Assembly (NCBI GenBank): GCA_963756715.1 | Contig: CAVWOV010000028.1 | Coordinates: forward strand, 186,001 to 250,000 | From: VAZQ01 sp963756715 | Lineage (GTDB): Bacteria > Pseudomonadota > Alphaproteobacteria > Rhizobiales > Xanthobacteraceae | Reading direction: 5' to 3' | DNA length: 64,000 nucleotides | Shown here: positions 29,059 through 37,368 of the stretch, in pieces | Layout of the letters: every line of letters begins with the position of its first letter | Numbering within the stretch: position 1 is the stretch's first letter | The notes under the pieces: model-generated | The model's database searches: none | Told to the model about the DNA's origin: nothing | What the model saw: the letters and a program-made list of their open reading frames with translations, nothing else | Position numbers and translations under genes: made by a program

Positions 29059-29237
29059 TTTTCTTCTGCCCCCATCTCAGCGATGCCAACAGCCGTCGCG
29101 CAGAGACCTGACTAGGCTGGTGCCGGCGATCTTCCCCGATCAGCGTCTGACGCCCAGGCCGGCCGTTCATCTAATGTTGAGAATTAGGGCAAAACTCTGG
29201 CCCGGCAGCCGAAGGATCTCCACCGCATTTGCCGCAA

Positions 29238-29579
29238 TCAGGCGGCGTGGAGGGTGAAATCGACATGGACGGCATCGAAACGAAACACGATCCGGCCGTC
29301 CTCTGCCTTATCCAGCAGACCAGCAGAAAGCAGGGCATGCACGTCGCCGTGGACCGCCTTCACATCGCGGCCCAACCGGCGCGCAATCTCGCGAATCGTG
29401 AGTGCATCCTCGCCGGCCAATACCTTGAGCAAATCCCACCTTTTAGCGGTGAGGACCTTCCACAGCAGTTCGGGAGTCGCGAAGCTGATGCGGGCGCTCT
29501 GCTTCCGGCCTTTGAAGGCTTCCAGTGCGCGACGCTTCACATCCGCCGCCGATGCAACCTCCAGCGTCACGATCTTCAT
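29238..29579 (-). CDS. Antitoxin TumA-like DNA-binding protein (HVO_A0114 type)
   Basis: 113 residues. The winged helix-turn-helix segment is LTIREIARRLGRDVKAVHGDVHALLSAGLL (about residues 60-90, quoted here only for position), typical of the HVO_A0114 family. It overlaps the TumE-like gene by ATGA (29,576-29,579), so the two are co-translated with the toxin first. It likely neutralises the toxin and represses its own promoter. The call rests on family resemblance and gene pairing. Confidence 0.7.
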   Translation of the reverse strand: MKIVTLEVASAADVKRRALEAFKGRKQSARISFATPELLWKVLTAKRWDLLKVLAGEDALTIREIARRLGRDVKAVHGDVHALLSAGLLDKAEDGRIVFRFDAVHVDFTLHAA

Positions 29580-29863
29580 CGCTTTCGCCTCCAAGCCTCA
29601 ACGTCCGACCAAAAATCCGTCAGCAGTTGCTCATGTCCGTCGAATCTGTAGGGCATTTCGGCCTTGCCCCAATGGCGATGATCCCCTTTGCCAGCTTCGT
29701 TATCGTATCGCAGGACGCATTTGCCGGCGACGACAAGCGCCAATCGATACTTGAAACGATGCGCCGAACCCCTGACGGGACGCGGCGTGCGCCACACCAC
29801 GATCTCGACGAAGGCGTCTTCGGCGATCACGTGCCGTTCGTCCAACAGCACCTCGGCCTTCAT
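29576..29863 (-). CDS. Toxin TumE-like protein
   Basis: 95 residues. It starts MKAEVLLDERHVIAEDAFVE and contains RFKYRLALVVAGKCVLRYDNEAGKGDHRH, split here only to mark the conserved YDN..GKGDH.H core (about residues 52-65). That core is typical of TumE toxins paired with HVO_A0114-type antitoxins. The toxin-first order and 4-base overlap support a type II module. The target is not known from sequence. Local base composition is lower in GC than flanking genes. Confidence 0.7.
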   Translation of the reverse strand: MKAEVLLDERHVIAEDAFVEIVVWRTPRPVRGSAHRFKYRLALVVAGKCVLRYDNEAGKGDHRHWGKAEMPYRFDGHEQLLTDFWSDVEAWRRKR

Positions 29864-29925
29864 ATTTGAAGCTTTACCAGCACCTCAGGTGTTGTCAATA
29901 ACTCCAACACCGGAGTCCGGCCGCC

Positions 29926-31300
29926 TCACACGCCCGGCAGCACGAGTTCCGCCCGCAGGCCGCCGATCGGCGCCGTGCCGAGCGTGAGCCCGCCGCCATA
30001 GAGACCCGCAAGTTCGACCACGATCGAAAGCCCGAGCCCGGAGCCCGGCTTGGTCTCGTCGAGGCGGCGGCCGCGCCGCGTCACCAGTTCGCGCTGCTGC
30101 GGCGACAGCCCCGGACCGTCGTCGTCGACCACGATGTGCACGACGCGGCGATCGTCGGCCGGATCAGGCTTCTCGGAAAAGACCTCGATCGCGACGCGCG
30201 ACTGCGCCCACTTGCAGGCATTGTCCACGAGGTTGCCGACCATTTCCTCGAGGTCCTGCTGCTCGCCACGAAAGCGCGCGCCCTCGCCGGCATCGATGTC
30301 GATCGCCACCCCACGGCGCTGATGAATCTTTTCCATCGTGCGCGCCAGCGCGGCCACCACCGGCCGAACCTCGATGACGGTGCCGACCACCGCGACGCGC
30401 GCCGCAAGCCGCGCCCGTTCGAGGTGCCGTGCCACCTGGTCGCGCATGATCTCGGTCTGCTCGCGCACCTTGAGCGCAAGCGCATCCCCGGTATGCGCTG
30501 CAGCCTCGTTCATCATGACCGAGAGCGGCGTCTTGAGCGCATGCGCGAGGTTGCCGGCGTGGGTGCGCGCGCGCATGACGATCTCGCGGTTCGCCTCGAT
30601 GAGCGCGTTGGTCTCACGCGCCAGCGGCGCGATCTCGACCGGGAATACGCCTTCGAGCCGCTCGGCGCGGCCGGAGCGGATCGCCGACAGCCCTTCGGAG
30701 ATTCGCTTGAGCGGCGCCAGGCCGAAGCTGACCTGGAAGGTCGTGATCAACAGCAGCACCACTCCCCATCACACCGAAGGTGATGAGCAGCGCAACGTCG
30801 AAACTGTGCACCTCGTCGTCGATCTCGTTGGCGTCGCCGGCAACCGCGATCAGGTAGCGCCCCTCCCCTCCGAGATCGATGGTGCGCTCCATGATGCGAA
30901 GTTGCTGCCCCTCCGGACCTTCGGCGTAGCCGGCGCGCGTAACACCCGCGCCGACCGATGCGGCGAGCTCCGCAAGCAGCGGCAACGTGCCGTCCCATAG
31001 CGAACGTGACGAGCGCACATCGGGCACCGGCGCGTCGAGCCGCGTCACCTGCCAATACCAGCCGGACAGCGGCAGATCGAACTGCGGCTCCACCAGCGAC
31101 TGCGGGAACTTTTCGCTTTTCTGGTCGGTGGCGACATCGGACACCAGCGTGCGCAGATAGACGGCGAGGCGCCGGTCGAAGGCGCGCTCCACGGCCCCCT
31201 GGTACAGCGAGGACAGCACGAAGCCGACCACAACCAGGATCAGCACGGTCCAGGTCGTCGCCGAGAAGAAGAGCCGAAGCGCGAGGGAGTTAAGACGCAT
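29926..31300 (-). CDS. FeuQ-like sensor histidine kinase, with one apparent frameshift
   Basis: The two halves are in different frames. The N-terminal part (from ATG 31,300) has a membrane helix, a periplasmic sensor and the start of a second helix (LLITFGVMG). The C-terminal part continues VLLLITTFQVSFGLAPLKRI with HAMP, HisKA (NLAHALKTPLSVM) and HATPase (NLVDNACKWA, DDDGPGLS, GSGLGLSIV). Removing one base near 30,763 joins them into a normal kinase of about 458 residues. The start overlaps the regulator gene by 11 bases. A FeuQ identity is suggested by the partner; an assembly error or a recent null are both possible. Confidence 0.85.
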
Positions 31301-31961
31301 TGCCCGGCGGGGTCAGGAGATACCCCAATCCGCGTACGGTCTGAATGACATCGACGCCGAGCTTCTTGCGGATGCGGCCGACGAACACCTCGATAGTGTT
31401 CGAGTCGCGGTCGAAATCTTGATCGTAGAGATGCTCGACAAGCTCGGTGCGTGAGACCACGCGGCCGGTGTGGTGCATGAGGTAGGAGAGCAGACGATAT
31501 TCGTGGCTCGTCAGCTTGACCGGGTTGCCGTCGACGGTCACGCGGCCGGTACGGGTATCGAGCCGCACGTTGTCGCAGTTGAGTTCGCTCTTGGCGTGGC
31601 CGGCCGAGCGGCGCAGCAGCGCGCGGATACGGGCGAGCACCTCTTCGAGATGGAAGGGCTTTGCGACATAGTCGTCGGCGCCGGCATCGAAGCCCTGGAC
31701 CTTGTCGCTCCAGCGATCGCGGGCGGTCAGGATGAGGACCGGCATGGCGCGCCCGGCGCGCCGCCAGGCTTCCAACACCGAAATGCCGTCCATCTTGGGA
31801 AGACCGATATCGAGGATGACGGCGTCATAGGGCTCGCTCTCGCCGAGATAATGGCCTTCCTCACCGTCGAACGCGCGATCGACCACGTAGCCGGCGTCCG
31901 TCAGCGCCGTCGCAAGCTGACGGTTGAGATCGGGATCGTCCTCGACGACGAGGAGACGCAC
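31290..31961 (-). CDS. FeuP-like OmpR-family response regulator
   Basis: 223 residues. The receiver domain has VVEDDPDLNRQL, phosphoacceptor Asp in VILDIGLPKMDG and Lys in VAKPFHLEEVLARIRAL. The winged helix shows LTSHEYRLLSYLMHHTGRVV and DRDSNTIEVFVGRIRKKLG. These segments closely resemble rhizobial FeuP, which with FeuQ controls ndvA and osmoadaptation. The assignment is from recalled similarity; no target can be shown here. The partner kinase follows. Confidence 0.88.
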   Translation of the reverse strand: MRLLVVEDDPDLNRQLATALTDAGYVVDRAFDGEEGHYLGESEPYDAVILDIGLPKMDGISVLEAWRRAGRAMPVLILTARDRWSDKVQGFDAGADDYVAKPFHLEEVLARIRALLRRSAGHAKSELNCDNVRLDTRTGRVTVDGNPVKLTSHEYRLLSYLMHHTGRVVSRTELVEHLYDQDFDRDSNTIEVFVGRIRKKLGVDVIQTVRGLGYLLTPPGNAS

Positions 31962-32099
31962 GGGCAGGTTCCTCCGCTCGGCGGACGCCGACTCCGAACA
32001 GCGGAATCGGCGGGCATGGCGGTCACTCTGCCACCAGATATGGGTGGGGGAAAGGAGACGGGAGGGCGCAGAGATGGCGATGCGGCCGCGGCGCGCCCG

Positions 32100-33599
32100 C
32101 TATGACTTGGCCGCGGGCGGCGACCACCGCAATGCCGTCGTCCTCAAGGTCTCGGCGAAACGCGAGGGACTAAGGACGTGCCGGATGTCGAGGCGGCGTA
32201 TGGACTCGCCGACAATCTCGGCAATCACCTGCACGCCCAGCGCCAGATCGCTCAGCCATACGGCCGATCGCGGGGCCGTGACCGGGGCGACGCCAAGCTC
32301 CCACTGCTCAAGCTCCAGTTCGCGCTTCTGCTGCATTTCGAGAAGCTCGAGCCCGGTCGGCTCGCGCAGCAGACGCTCGATGAGCGAGGCGAGGAAGAAC
32401 AGCAGGATCGCGGAGGCGCCAACGATCGCAACAACCGACTCCATCCGAAGGCCGTCCGGAGGCGGCGCTTTCGCTGCGTCGGCGCGAATGGAGCCGGTAT
32501 GGAGGTTGTCGTCCGCCTGTGGCGCCAGCCGTTCGGCCGCCAGCAACGCGCGATCGATCTCGCTCGCCGGCCTGGTGGGCACGACATATTCCGGTCGAGA
32601 CTTGGCACGGATCGTCGTGTTGGCCGCAACCGCGCTGAGAGACTTGGGGATCTGCTGAGATTCCGGCATCACTGCCAATGCGGCTGCCGGATGAGCGGCC
32701 GCGATTTTCTTCGGCTGCGGCTCCGCAACTGGAGCAGGCGCGTCTCTGGCGGCCAAAGCGGGTGCAGGCGTGACGGCCAGAGCCGGCGCAGCCTTGACCG
32801 CCGGAACCGGCAAGGGTTTGGCGGCCAGAACTGGCGCAGGCTCAGCGGCCAGAGCCGATGCAAACTTGGCGACCAGAACCGGTGCGGGCGCGGCCGTTAC
32901 AGCCGTGGCGGGCTTGGCCGCCAGAACCGGTGCAGGCTTGACGGCCAGAGCCGACGGGTCGATCGCGAGGAAGCGCAAATGTCCTCGCCCGTTCGCGGAA
33001 CTCGCCGACCACAGATAGCCGGCCTCGCCCTGAATGCGATAGACCGGCAACCCGAGTTCCGCCGACCGTTTCAGGTCGCCGAGATAATCGACAAAGAGAT
33101 TCTGCGGCGAGGCCTTTCCCGATTTCAGCGCTGCCAGCGCTTCGGCATTCAGGGGCTCCAGCCGAATCTTGCCCCAGGTGGCGATGACAGCGGTGGGCAA
33201 GTCGTCGCGCTGCGGCAGGCGGACCTCGTGAGCATGTTCGTCGAATCGATTTCCAAGCCGCGCGATTTCGTTCTGGATATCGTTGGAGCCAAAGAATGCC
33301 GGCTCGATGCGACGATCGACATAGACCGTGACGTCGTCCTGGTTCCGCAGAACCGACATCGTCAACTCGAACGTTCCGCGACGGTTCTTCTCGTGACGGC
33401 TCCGCCGGCACCAGGTGAAATCGGTCGCATGCTCGGCACGGCTGCATTGGAAATCGCGGCCGGTCTCGGCGCGCTCGCCGGGTTCGAAGCCCTCAATGCT
33501 ATAGGTCGGTTCGGCCTTCGACGGCGTTGCGGCCAGCCCCATGGCGGCCCCGGCCAACAGCACAACAAACAACGCAGGCAATACGCGCCTTCGCATCAT
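32100..33599 (-). CDS. Unrecognised membrane protein with Ala/Pro-rich repeat linker
   Basis: About 499 residues, no family recognised. A Sec signal (about 1-28) precedes a conserved-looking N-terminal domain (about 30-220) with several Cys (FQCSRAEHATDFTWC). Then comes a degenerate repeat linker (about 220-315) built from APVLAAKP-like units, a membrane helix (about 405-425) and a cytosolic tail with ELLEMQQKRELELEQWELG. The linker resembles a wall-spanning spacer. It lies upstream of the FeuP-like gene on the same strand (138-base gap). Confidence 0.75.
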   Translation of the reverse strand: MMRRRVLPALFVVLLAGAAMGLAATPSKAEPTYSIEGFEPGERAETGRDFQCSRAEHATDFTWCRRSRHEKNRRGTFELTMSVLRNQDDVTVYVDRRIEPAFFGSNDIQNEIARLGNRFDEHAHEVRLPQRDDLPTAVIATWGKIRLEPLNAEALAALKSGKASPQNLFVDYLGDLKRSAELGLPVYRIQGEAGYLWSASSANGRGHLRFLAIDPSALAVKPAPVLAAKPATAVTAAPAPVLVAKFASALAAEPAPVLAAKPLPVPAVKAAPALAVTPAPALAARDAPAPVAEPQPKKIAAAHPAAALAVMPESQQIPKSLSAVAANTTIRAKSRPEYVVPTRPASEIDRALLAAERLAPQADDNLHTGSIRADAAKAPPPDGLRMESVVAIVGASAILLFFLASLIERLLREPTGLELLEMQQKRELELEQWELGVAPVTAPRSAVWLSDLALGVQVIAEIVGESIRRLDIRHVLSPSRFAETLRTTALRWSPPAAKS

Positions 33600-33797
33600 G
33601 TCCCCCACTCGACCATGACTTTCGGCATGAGGCGGGTGACGCCCTCAGGACAACACGCCAACTCATACGCACACGCGAGAATGGGGGGAATTTTGGAGGC
33701 CGATGCTTAATAAGCCCCTAATGATGAGCACCAAATGCCGCGTCGTTCCCGTCGAACAACCAGCACCTCCCGCACCACGACACCATGGCCCTGCACC

Positions 33798-34385
33798 TCA
33801 CCGCCCCTTCGTCACCGCCTTGACCACCTGCCCGACCACGCCCGGCACCGCCTGGCCGGTCGCCACCGCCTGCTTTTCGCGCGAGCGCCCGCTGACATAG
33901 ACGCCGAGCACACCAAAGCGCGCGGCGAAATACGCCATGAACAGGCTGGAGAGCGTGGCAAAGCCATTGATGCCGGGCGCAAAGCCGGTCCACAGCACAT
34001 GCAGCAGCGTGACGGCGAACGCCGGGCACTCGACCATCGACAGTTCGAGCGCATAGAGCGGCCGCCACCAGCGCTGCAGCAGATCATCGCTGCCGATTTC
34101 CGCGCGCTGGGTTTCGCCGACAGCAATGACTTGGGCCTTGGCGGCGTCGGCTTCCGCGCTCAACGCCGCCGCCCATTTCTCCTCCGCCAGCAGCGCGGCC
34201 GCGACGGCCGCATCGGGCGATGCGGCCACGATCGCGGCATTCACCGCATGCGGTGTCGCTTCGCTGGCGCCAAGCGCCTGCGCGAGCAGATGGCCGGCGG
34301 CGGCGCCGAGCGGGCCGCCCAGCGCCTGCCCGAGCAGCGGCGCGCCGAGCCCGATGACGGTCCTGGCGAGATCACCCCAGTCCAT
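33798..34385 (-). CDS. GTA-type holin, three membrane segments
   Basis: 195 residues. An N-terminal Gly/Ala-rich hydrophobic segment (MDWGDLARTVIGLGAPLLGQ) is followed by an Ala-rich helical stretch (DAAVAAALLAEEKWAAALSA). The core RWWRPLYALELSMVE comes next with two hydrophobic helices (about 120-170). This matches the holin family named for gene-transfer release (Pfam GTA_holin_3TM), which releases GTA particles with an endolysin. GGAG precedes the ATG. It starts one base after the 58-aa gene and ends the lysis module. Confidence 0.85.
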   Translation of the reverse strand: MDWGDLARTVIGLGAPLLGQALGGPLGAAAGHLLAQALGASEATPHAVNAAIVAASPDAAVAAALLAEEKWAAALSAEADAAKAQVIAVGETQRAEIGSDDLLQRWWRPLYALELSMVECPAFAVTLLHVLWTGFAPGINGFATLSSLFMAYFAARFGVLGVYVSGRSREKQAVATGQAVPGVVGQVVKAVTKGR

Positions 34386-34386
34386 G

Positions 34387-34563
34387 TCAGCTCCGATCGC
34401 CGAAGGCGCCGCGCACCTTGTCTTCGAGTTCGCCAAGACGCGACTTCAGCCAGGCGATCTCCTGCTCGGCGCCCGCGAAAAACGTGCGCACCGCGGGCCA
34501 GGTGTAGATCGCAAGCCCATAGCCGGCAGCCGCGAAGCCGCCGAAGATCAAGAGGTTGTCCAT
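34387..34563 (-). CDS. 58-residue membrane protein of the lysis module
   Basis: Begins MDNLLIFGGFAAAGYGLAIY, one membrane helix, then a charged amphipathic tail (EIAWLKSRLGELEDKVR) that could form a coiled coil. GGAG lies upstream of the ATG. It sits between the GH108 muramidase gene and the holin gene with almost no spacing. A spanin-like or holin-regulating role is possible from position only; no family recognised. Confidence 0.65.
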   Translation of the reverse strand: MDNLLIFGGFAAAGYGLAIYTWPAVRTFFAGAEQEIAWLKSRLGELEDKVRGAFGDRS

Positions 34564-34589
34564 GACTGTCTCCTTCAGTGTGATGCTGT

Positions 34590-35367
34590 TCAGTGTGATG
34601 CCGATTGAATTGATGCCGGCGCTTCCTGGCGGCGCTTGCGCCACCAGCGCCAGAGCCCGAACACACCGACGGCGGCGGCGATGGTTGCGACGATCAGCAG
34701 CACGATGACGACGGGCTCGTTGCTTTGCAGTGCGGCGGCTCCGCCGGCAGCGACGACCGCGCCGGCCGCGCCGGCCGGCACGGTTTTGCTTGCCGGCACC
34801 GCGCCTTTGCCGGTGACGGGTGACGACGGCGCCGTCTGCGTTGTGGCCGGCGCGCGCCGCCATGGCGAGCGCCGCCGCCCTCACCTCCCGCACGCGACGT
34901 CCCCAGCCGTTGCCGAACACCCGCCACGTGCTCAGGCCTTGCAGAAATGCGAGCCGTTCATCGCAGATGTCGGCGATCAGCCGCTTGCTGTCGTGCGCCC
35001 GCGCCAGCCGCACGGTCGCATCATCCATGCGGCCGGTGACCGGCGCACGAACGAGGCGCTGCAGCACCTTGGGCGCGCGGCCGGTGCCGGAATTCACCCC
35101 ATAGTCGAAGATGCAATAGTCGACGCCGGGCGCGAGTTCGTCGCAACGCATCGCATCCCAATACTTGCTGCGATAGATCGCCTTGGCGTCCGTCGACCTT
35201 CATGGTGCGCACGTCGGCCGCGGTCGCGTTCGGCTTCGGTATTTGCGATAGTCATAGATCGTGATGCCGAAATTGGTCGGCCCGCCCGGGTCGGACGGAT
35301 GATTGCTGTAGCCGCCCTCGTGCGCGAGCAGGCGCGCGAGCGCTTCGTCGTAGGACGACGCCGCCAT
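34590..35367 (-). pseudogene. GH108 (TtsA/ZliS-type) muramidase, broken by three apparent indels
   Basis: Starts MAASSYDEALARLLAHEGGY with the GH108 catalytic Glu in HEGGYSNHPSDPGGPTNFGI. After ...YDYRKY one base is missing (about 35,240); one extra base near 35,197 restores the frame at ...DAKAIYRSKYWDAMR. A third indel near 34,853 separates the enzyme from its C-terminal part, which carries a membrane helix (VVIVLLIVATIAAAVGVFG). Corrected, it is a muramidase of about 258 residues with a C-terminal anchor. It resembles the R. capsulatus GTA endolysin. AAGAGG precedes the ATG. Confidence 0.75.
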
Positions 35368-35450
35368 GTCAGACCTCTTGTTATGATTGATGGTGCGCGG
35401 CCAGATCGGCCGCCGTATCGCTGACCGCGGGCGCGGTAGCAGTCGCTGTG

Positions 35451-35581
35451 CCCTCTCCCCTTGCGGGAGAGGGCTGTTCAGATAATCAACAACAAGAATG
35501 GGAGAGGGGTGTGGTCCCTATCCCTCTCCCATCTGAACACGTTGACGCGACGGTGTGGCCCTCTCCCACAAGGGGAGAGGG
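35451..35581. repeat. Palindromic C-rich repeat, copy 1
   Basis: Composite of hairpins: CCCTCTCCCC-TTGC-GGGAGAGGG (35,451-35,473), a central GGGAGAGG / CCCTCTCCC pair (about 35,500-35,530) and CCCTCTCCCACAAGGGGAGAGGG at the right end. It lies between the TM1410-type gene and the GH108 gene. Same family as five other copies in the GTA region. Confidence 0.8.
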
Positions 35582-35655
35582 CGCAATCACAGCGACCTCA
35601 GCTTGGATGATGCAGCCCCTGCGGACCAGCTCAACTACAACCGTTGCAGCTTGCT

Positions 35656-36432
35656 TCAAATCGTCTCAAGGTCGCGGTCGGTGGTGTGGCCGATGAAGCC
35701 GAGCGCCGCGATGTCGGCGCGTGCCTGGGTGGCCTGCTTATCGTTCTTGGGATACTCGACCACGAACACCGGCTTCTTCCCGGCCGCGAACGTCTGGAGC
35801 TGTTCGATGCTGTCCTTGATGCTGTTGGGCTTGTTGGGCTTGCCGTCGTCATCCTCGCCGAAGAACAGGTCCTCGCGGGCGAACGCATCGATGACGTCGC
35901 GAAACTTCTTCCGCGGCAGCAGGCCGTCGCCGTTCTGCGAGATCACCAGAAACGCCGGATTTTTCGCCTTCACGCGCGCCGCGATCCGGGCGACGAACTC
36001 GACCATCTCATCGGGATGGCCCATGTCCTCGAACTCATCGACCTTGTCGAGATAGACGCCGTCGAAGCCCGCCGCGACGATCCCGTCGGCGTAGTCGAAG
36101 ATGATCGCCTGCCAGCCGGGCTCCCAGAACTTGACGCCGTAATTGCCGCGCCACTCGCGGTTCTCCTTGCCGAGCCACGGCGGCGGCTCCTTCTTCCACG
36201 CCTTGTTCCAGTACGGCCGGTAGGTCTCGGCCTCGCCGATGCTCATGTAGGAGATGACCAGCCGCCGCGAGCCGTCGGGCTTGCGCTTCATTTCCTCGAC
36301 CTGCGCGCTGGTGAACGGGCCGTCGTCGCTGGCGTAGTCGATCACCACGAGATCGTAGGGCGAGGCCGCGATCTTCTTCGGCTTGATGTTCTGGAGCTGA
36401 TAGCCCCAGGTCTTCACGTTTTGAATGCTCAT
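35656..36432 (-). CDS. TM1410/MJ1477-type putative glycoside hydrolase (GH114-like)
   Basis: 258 residues, predicted TIM barrel. Features typical of the TM1410/MJ1477 group are VVIDYASDDG (about residue 30), VISYMSIGEAETYRPYW (about 60-76), IFDYADGIVAAGFDGVYLDKVDEF and FLVISQNGD. Homologues of this fold act on alpha-1,4-galactosaminoglycans; the substrate here is not known. No signal peptide was seen, so export would need the holin or cell lysis. Its start overlaps the upstream DUF1906 gene by ATGA, tying both to the lysis module. Confidence 0.75.
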   Translation of the reverse strand: MSIQNVKTWGYQLQNIKPKKIAASPYDLVVIDYASDDGPFTSAQVEEMKRKPDGSRRLVISYMSIGEAETYRPYWNKAWKKEPPPWLGKENREWRGNYGVKFWEPGWQAIIFDYADGIVAAGFDGVYLDKVDEFEDMGHPDEMVEFVARIAARVKAKNPAFLVISQNGDGLLPRKKFRDVIDAFAREDLFFGEDDDGKPNKPNSIKDSIEQLQTFAAGKKPVFVVEYPKNDKQATQARADIAALGFIGHTTDRDLETI

Positions 36433-37178
36433 GGGATCAGTCCCCGCAGCCCTGTCATCGCCCGCTGCAACCAGCTTGCCGGGGTAGCCGGATGGGTGTC
36501 AACGGCATCGGCGGCCGTGGCCACCGGTGCCGTGCGGGAAGGCGCCGCTGCGCCGGGGATAAAGTCGCCAATGTCGGGGCGTGCGGGATTGACGTCGTCC
36601 GGATCGGTATCGAGACCCGCGATCGTCGCCGGCAGATGCTGGCGAAGCGTCCAACGGCCGGATGCCAGAAACGAGCGATAGCCGCTCCAGCCGGTCGAAC
36701 AGGAGAGCCAGGCGAGTTCGGCGCGGCCGGCATCGAGCACCGCCGCGCACACCGCGCCCGAGCCGTAGACGCCGACCCGATAGACCGGCAGGCCGTTCGG
36801 CTCGGCGAAGGCATCGGCGACGCCACGGAAGTACGGCAGGATGGCGCGTTTGATCTCGGCCGCATTGGCATCGAAGTCGACCGCGAAATAGACCGCGCTG
36901 CCGGCCGGCTGCTCGATCTCCCGCGCACCGTGCGAACGCGCGAACGCCGCGTCCCGGTAACCGATGTCCTGGGAAAATGCCGACAGCCGGTCACCCGCCC
37001 CCTCATAGACGACGCCGAGCCGCAGGCCCGCCTTGGCGATCGCCTGGGCCTCCGCCCGCCTGATCACCTTGCTCGACAGCGAGCGGGCGTAATAGCGGAT
37101 GACGGTCTCGATGCCGGCGGCGCGCAACGCGTTGAGATGACGCGTGGTGTCGCGATTGGTGTCGATGATCCTGGTCAT
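36429..37178 (-). CDS. DUF1906 (Rv2525c-like) glycoside hydrolase-like protein
   Basis: 249 residues. It begins MTRIIDTNRDTTRHLNALRAAG, then VIRYYARS, LGVVYEGAGDR and AVYFAVDFDA. These are the strand-end acidic residues of the DUF1906 TIM barrel, distantly related to GH25 lysozymes. The last 50 residues are a Pro/Ala-rich linker with a hydrophobic end. It probably acts on cell-wall glycan; the reaction is unproven. It is the first gene of the downstream module and is coupled by ATGA to the next glycoside hydrolase gene. Confidence 0.72.
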   Translation of the reverse strand: MTRIIDTNRDTTRHLNALRAAGIETVIRYYARSLSSKVIRRAEAQAIAKAGLRLGVVYEGAGDRLSAFSQDIGYRDAAFARSHGAREIEQPAGSAVYFAVDFDANAAEIKRAILPYFRGVADAFAEPNGLPVYRVGVYGSGAVCAAVLDAGRAELAWLSCSTGWSGYRSFLASGRWTLRQHLPATIAGLDTDPDDVNPARPDIGDFIPGAAAPSRTAPVATAADAVDTHPATPASWLQRAMTGLRGLIP

Positions 37179-37368
37179 GGCTCGATGCTCATTGTGAAGC
37201 GTTGAGGCGGCTTTAGCCGCAGCCCGCCACGGTCCCGGGCGGCTTATGGGCGGCGTTTCAGCGGGTCGTGGGCAAGAGCGGGGACGTCCAGAAGGGCTGC
37301 GACAAAGCAACCTTCGGACTTAATGGAATATATATTGATCGCTAAGATTGCACTCGCTACGGTTTTGC

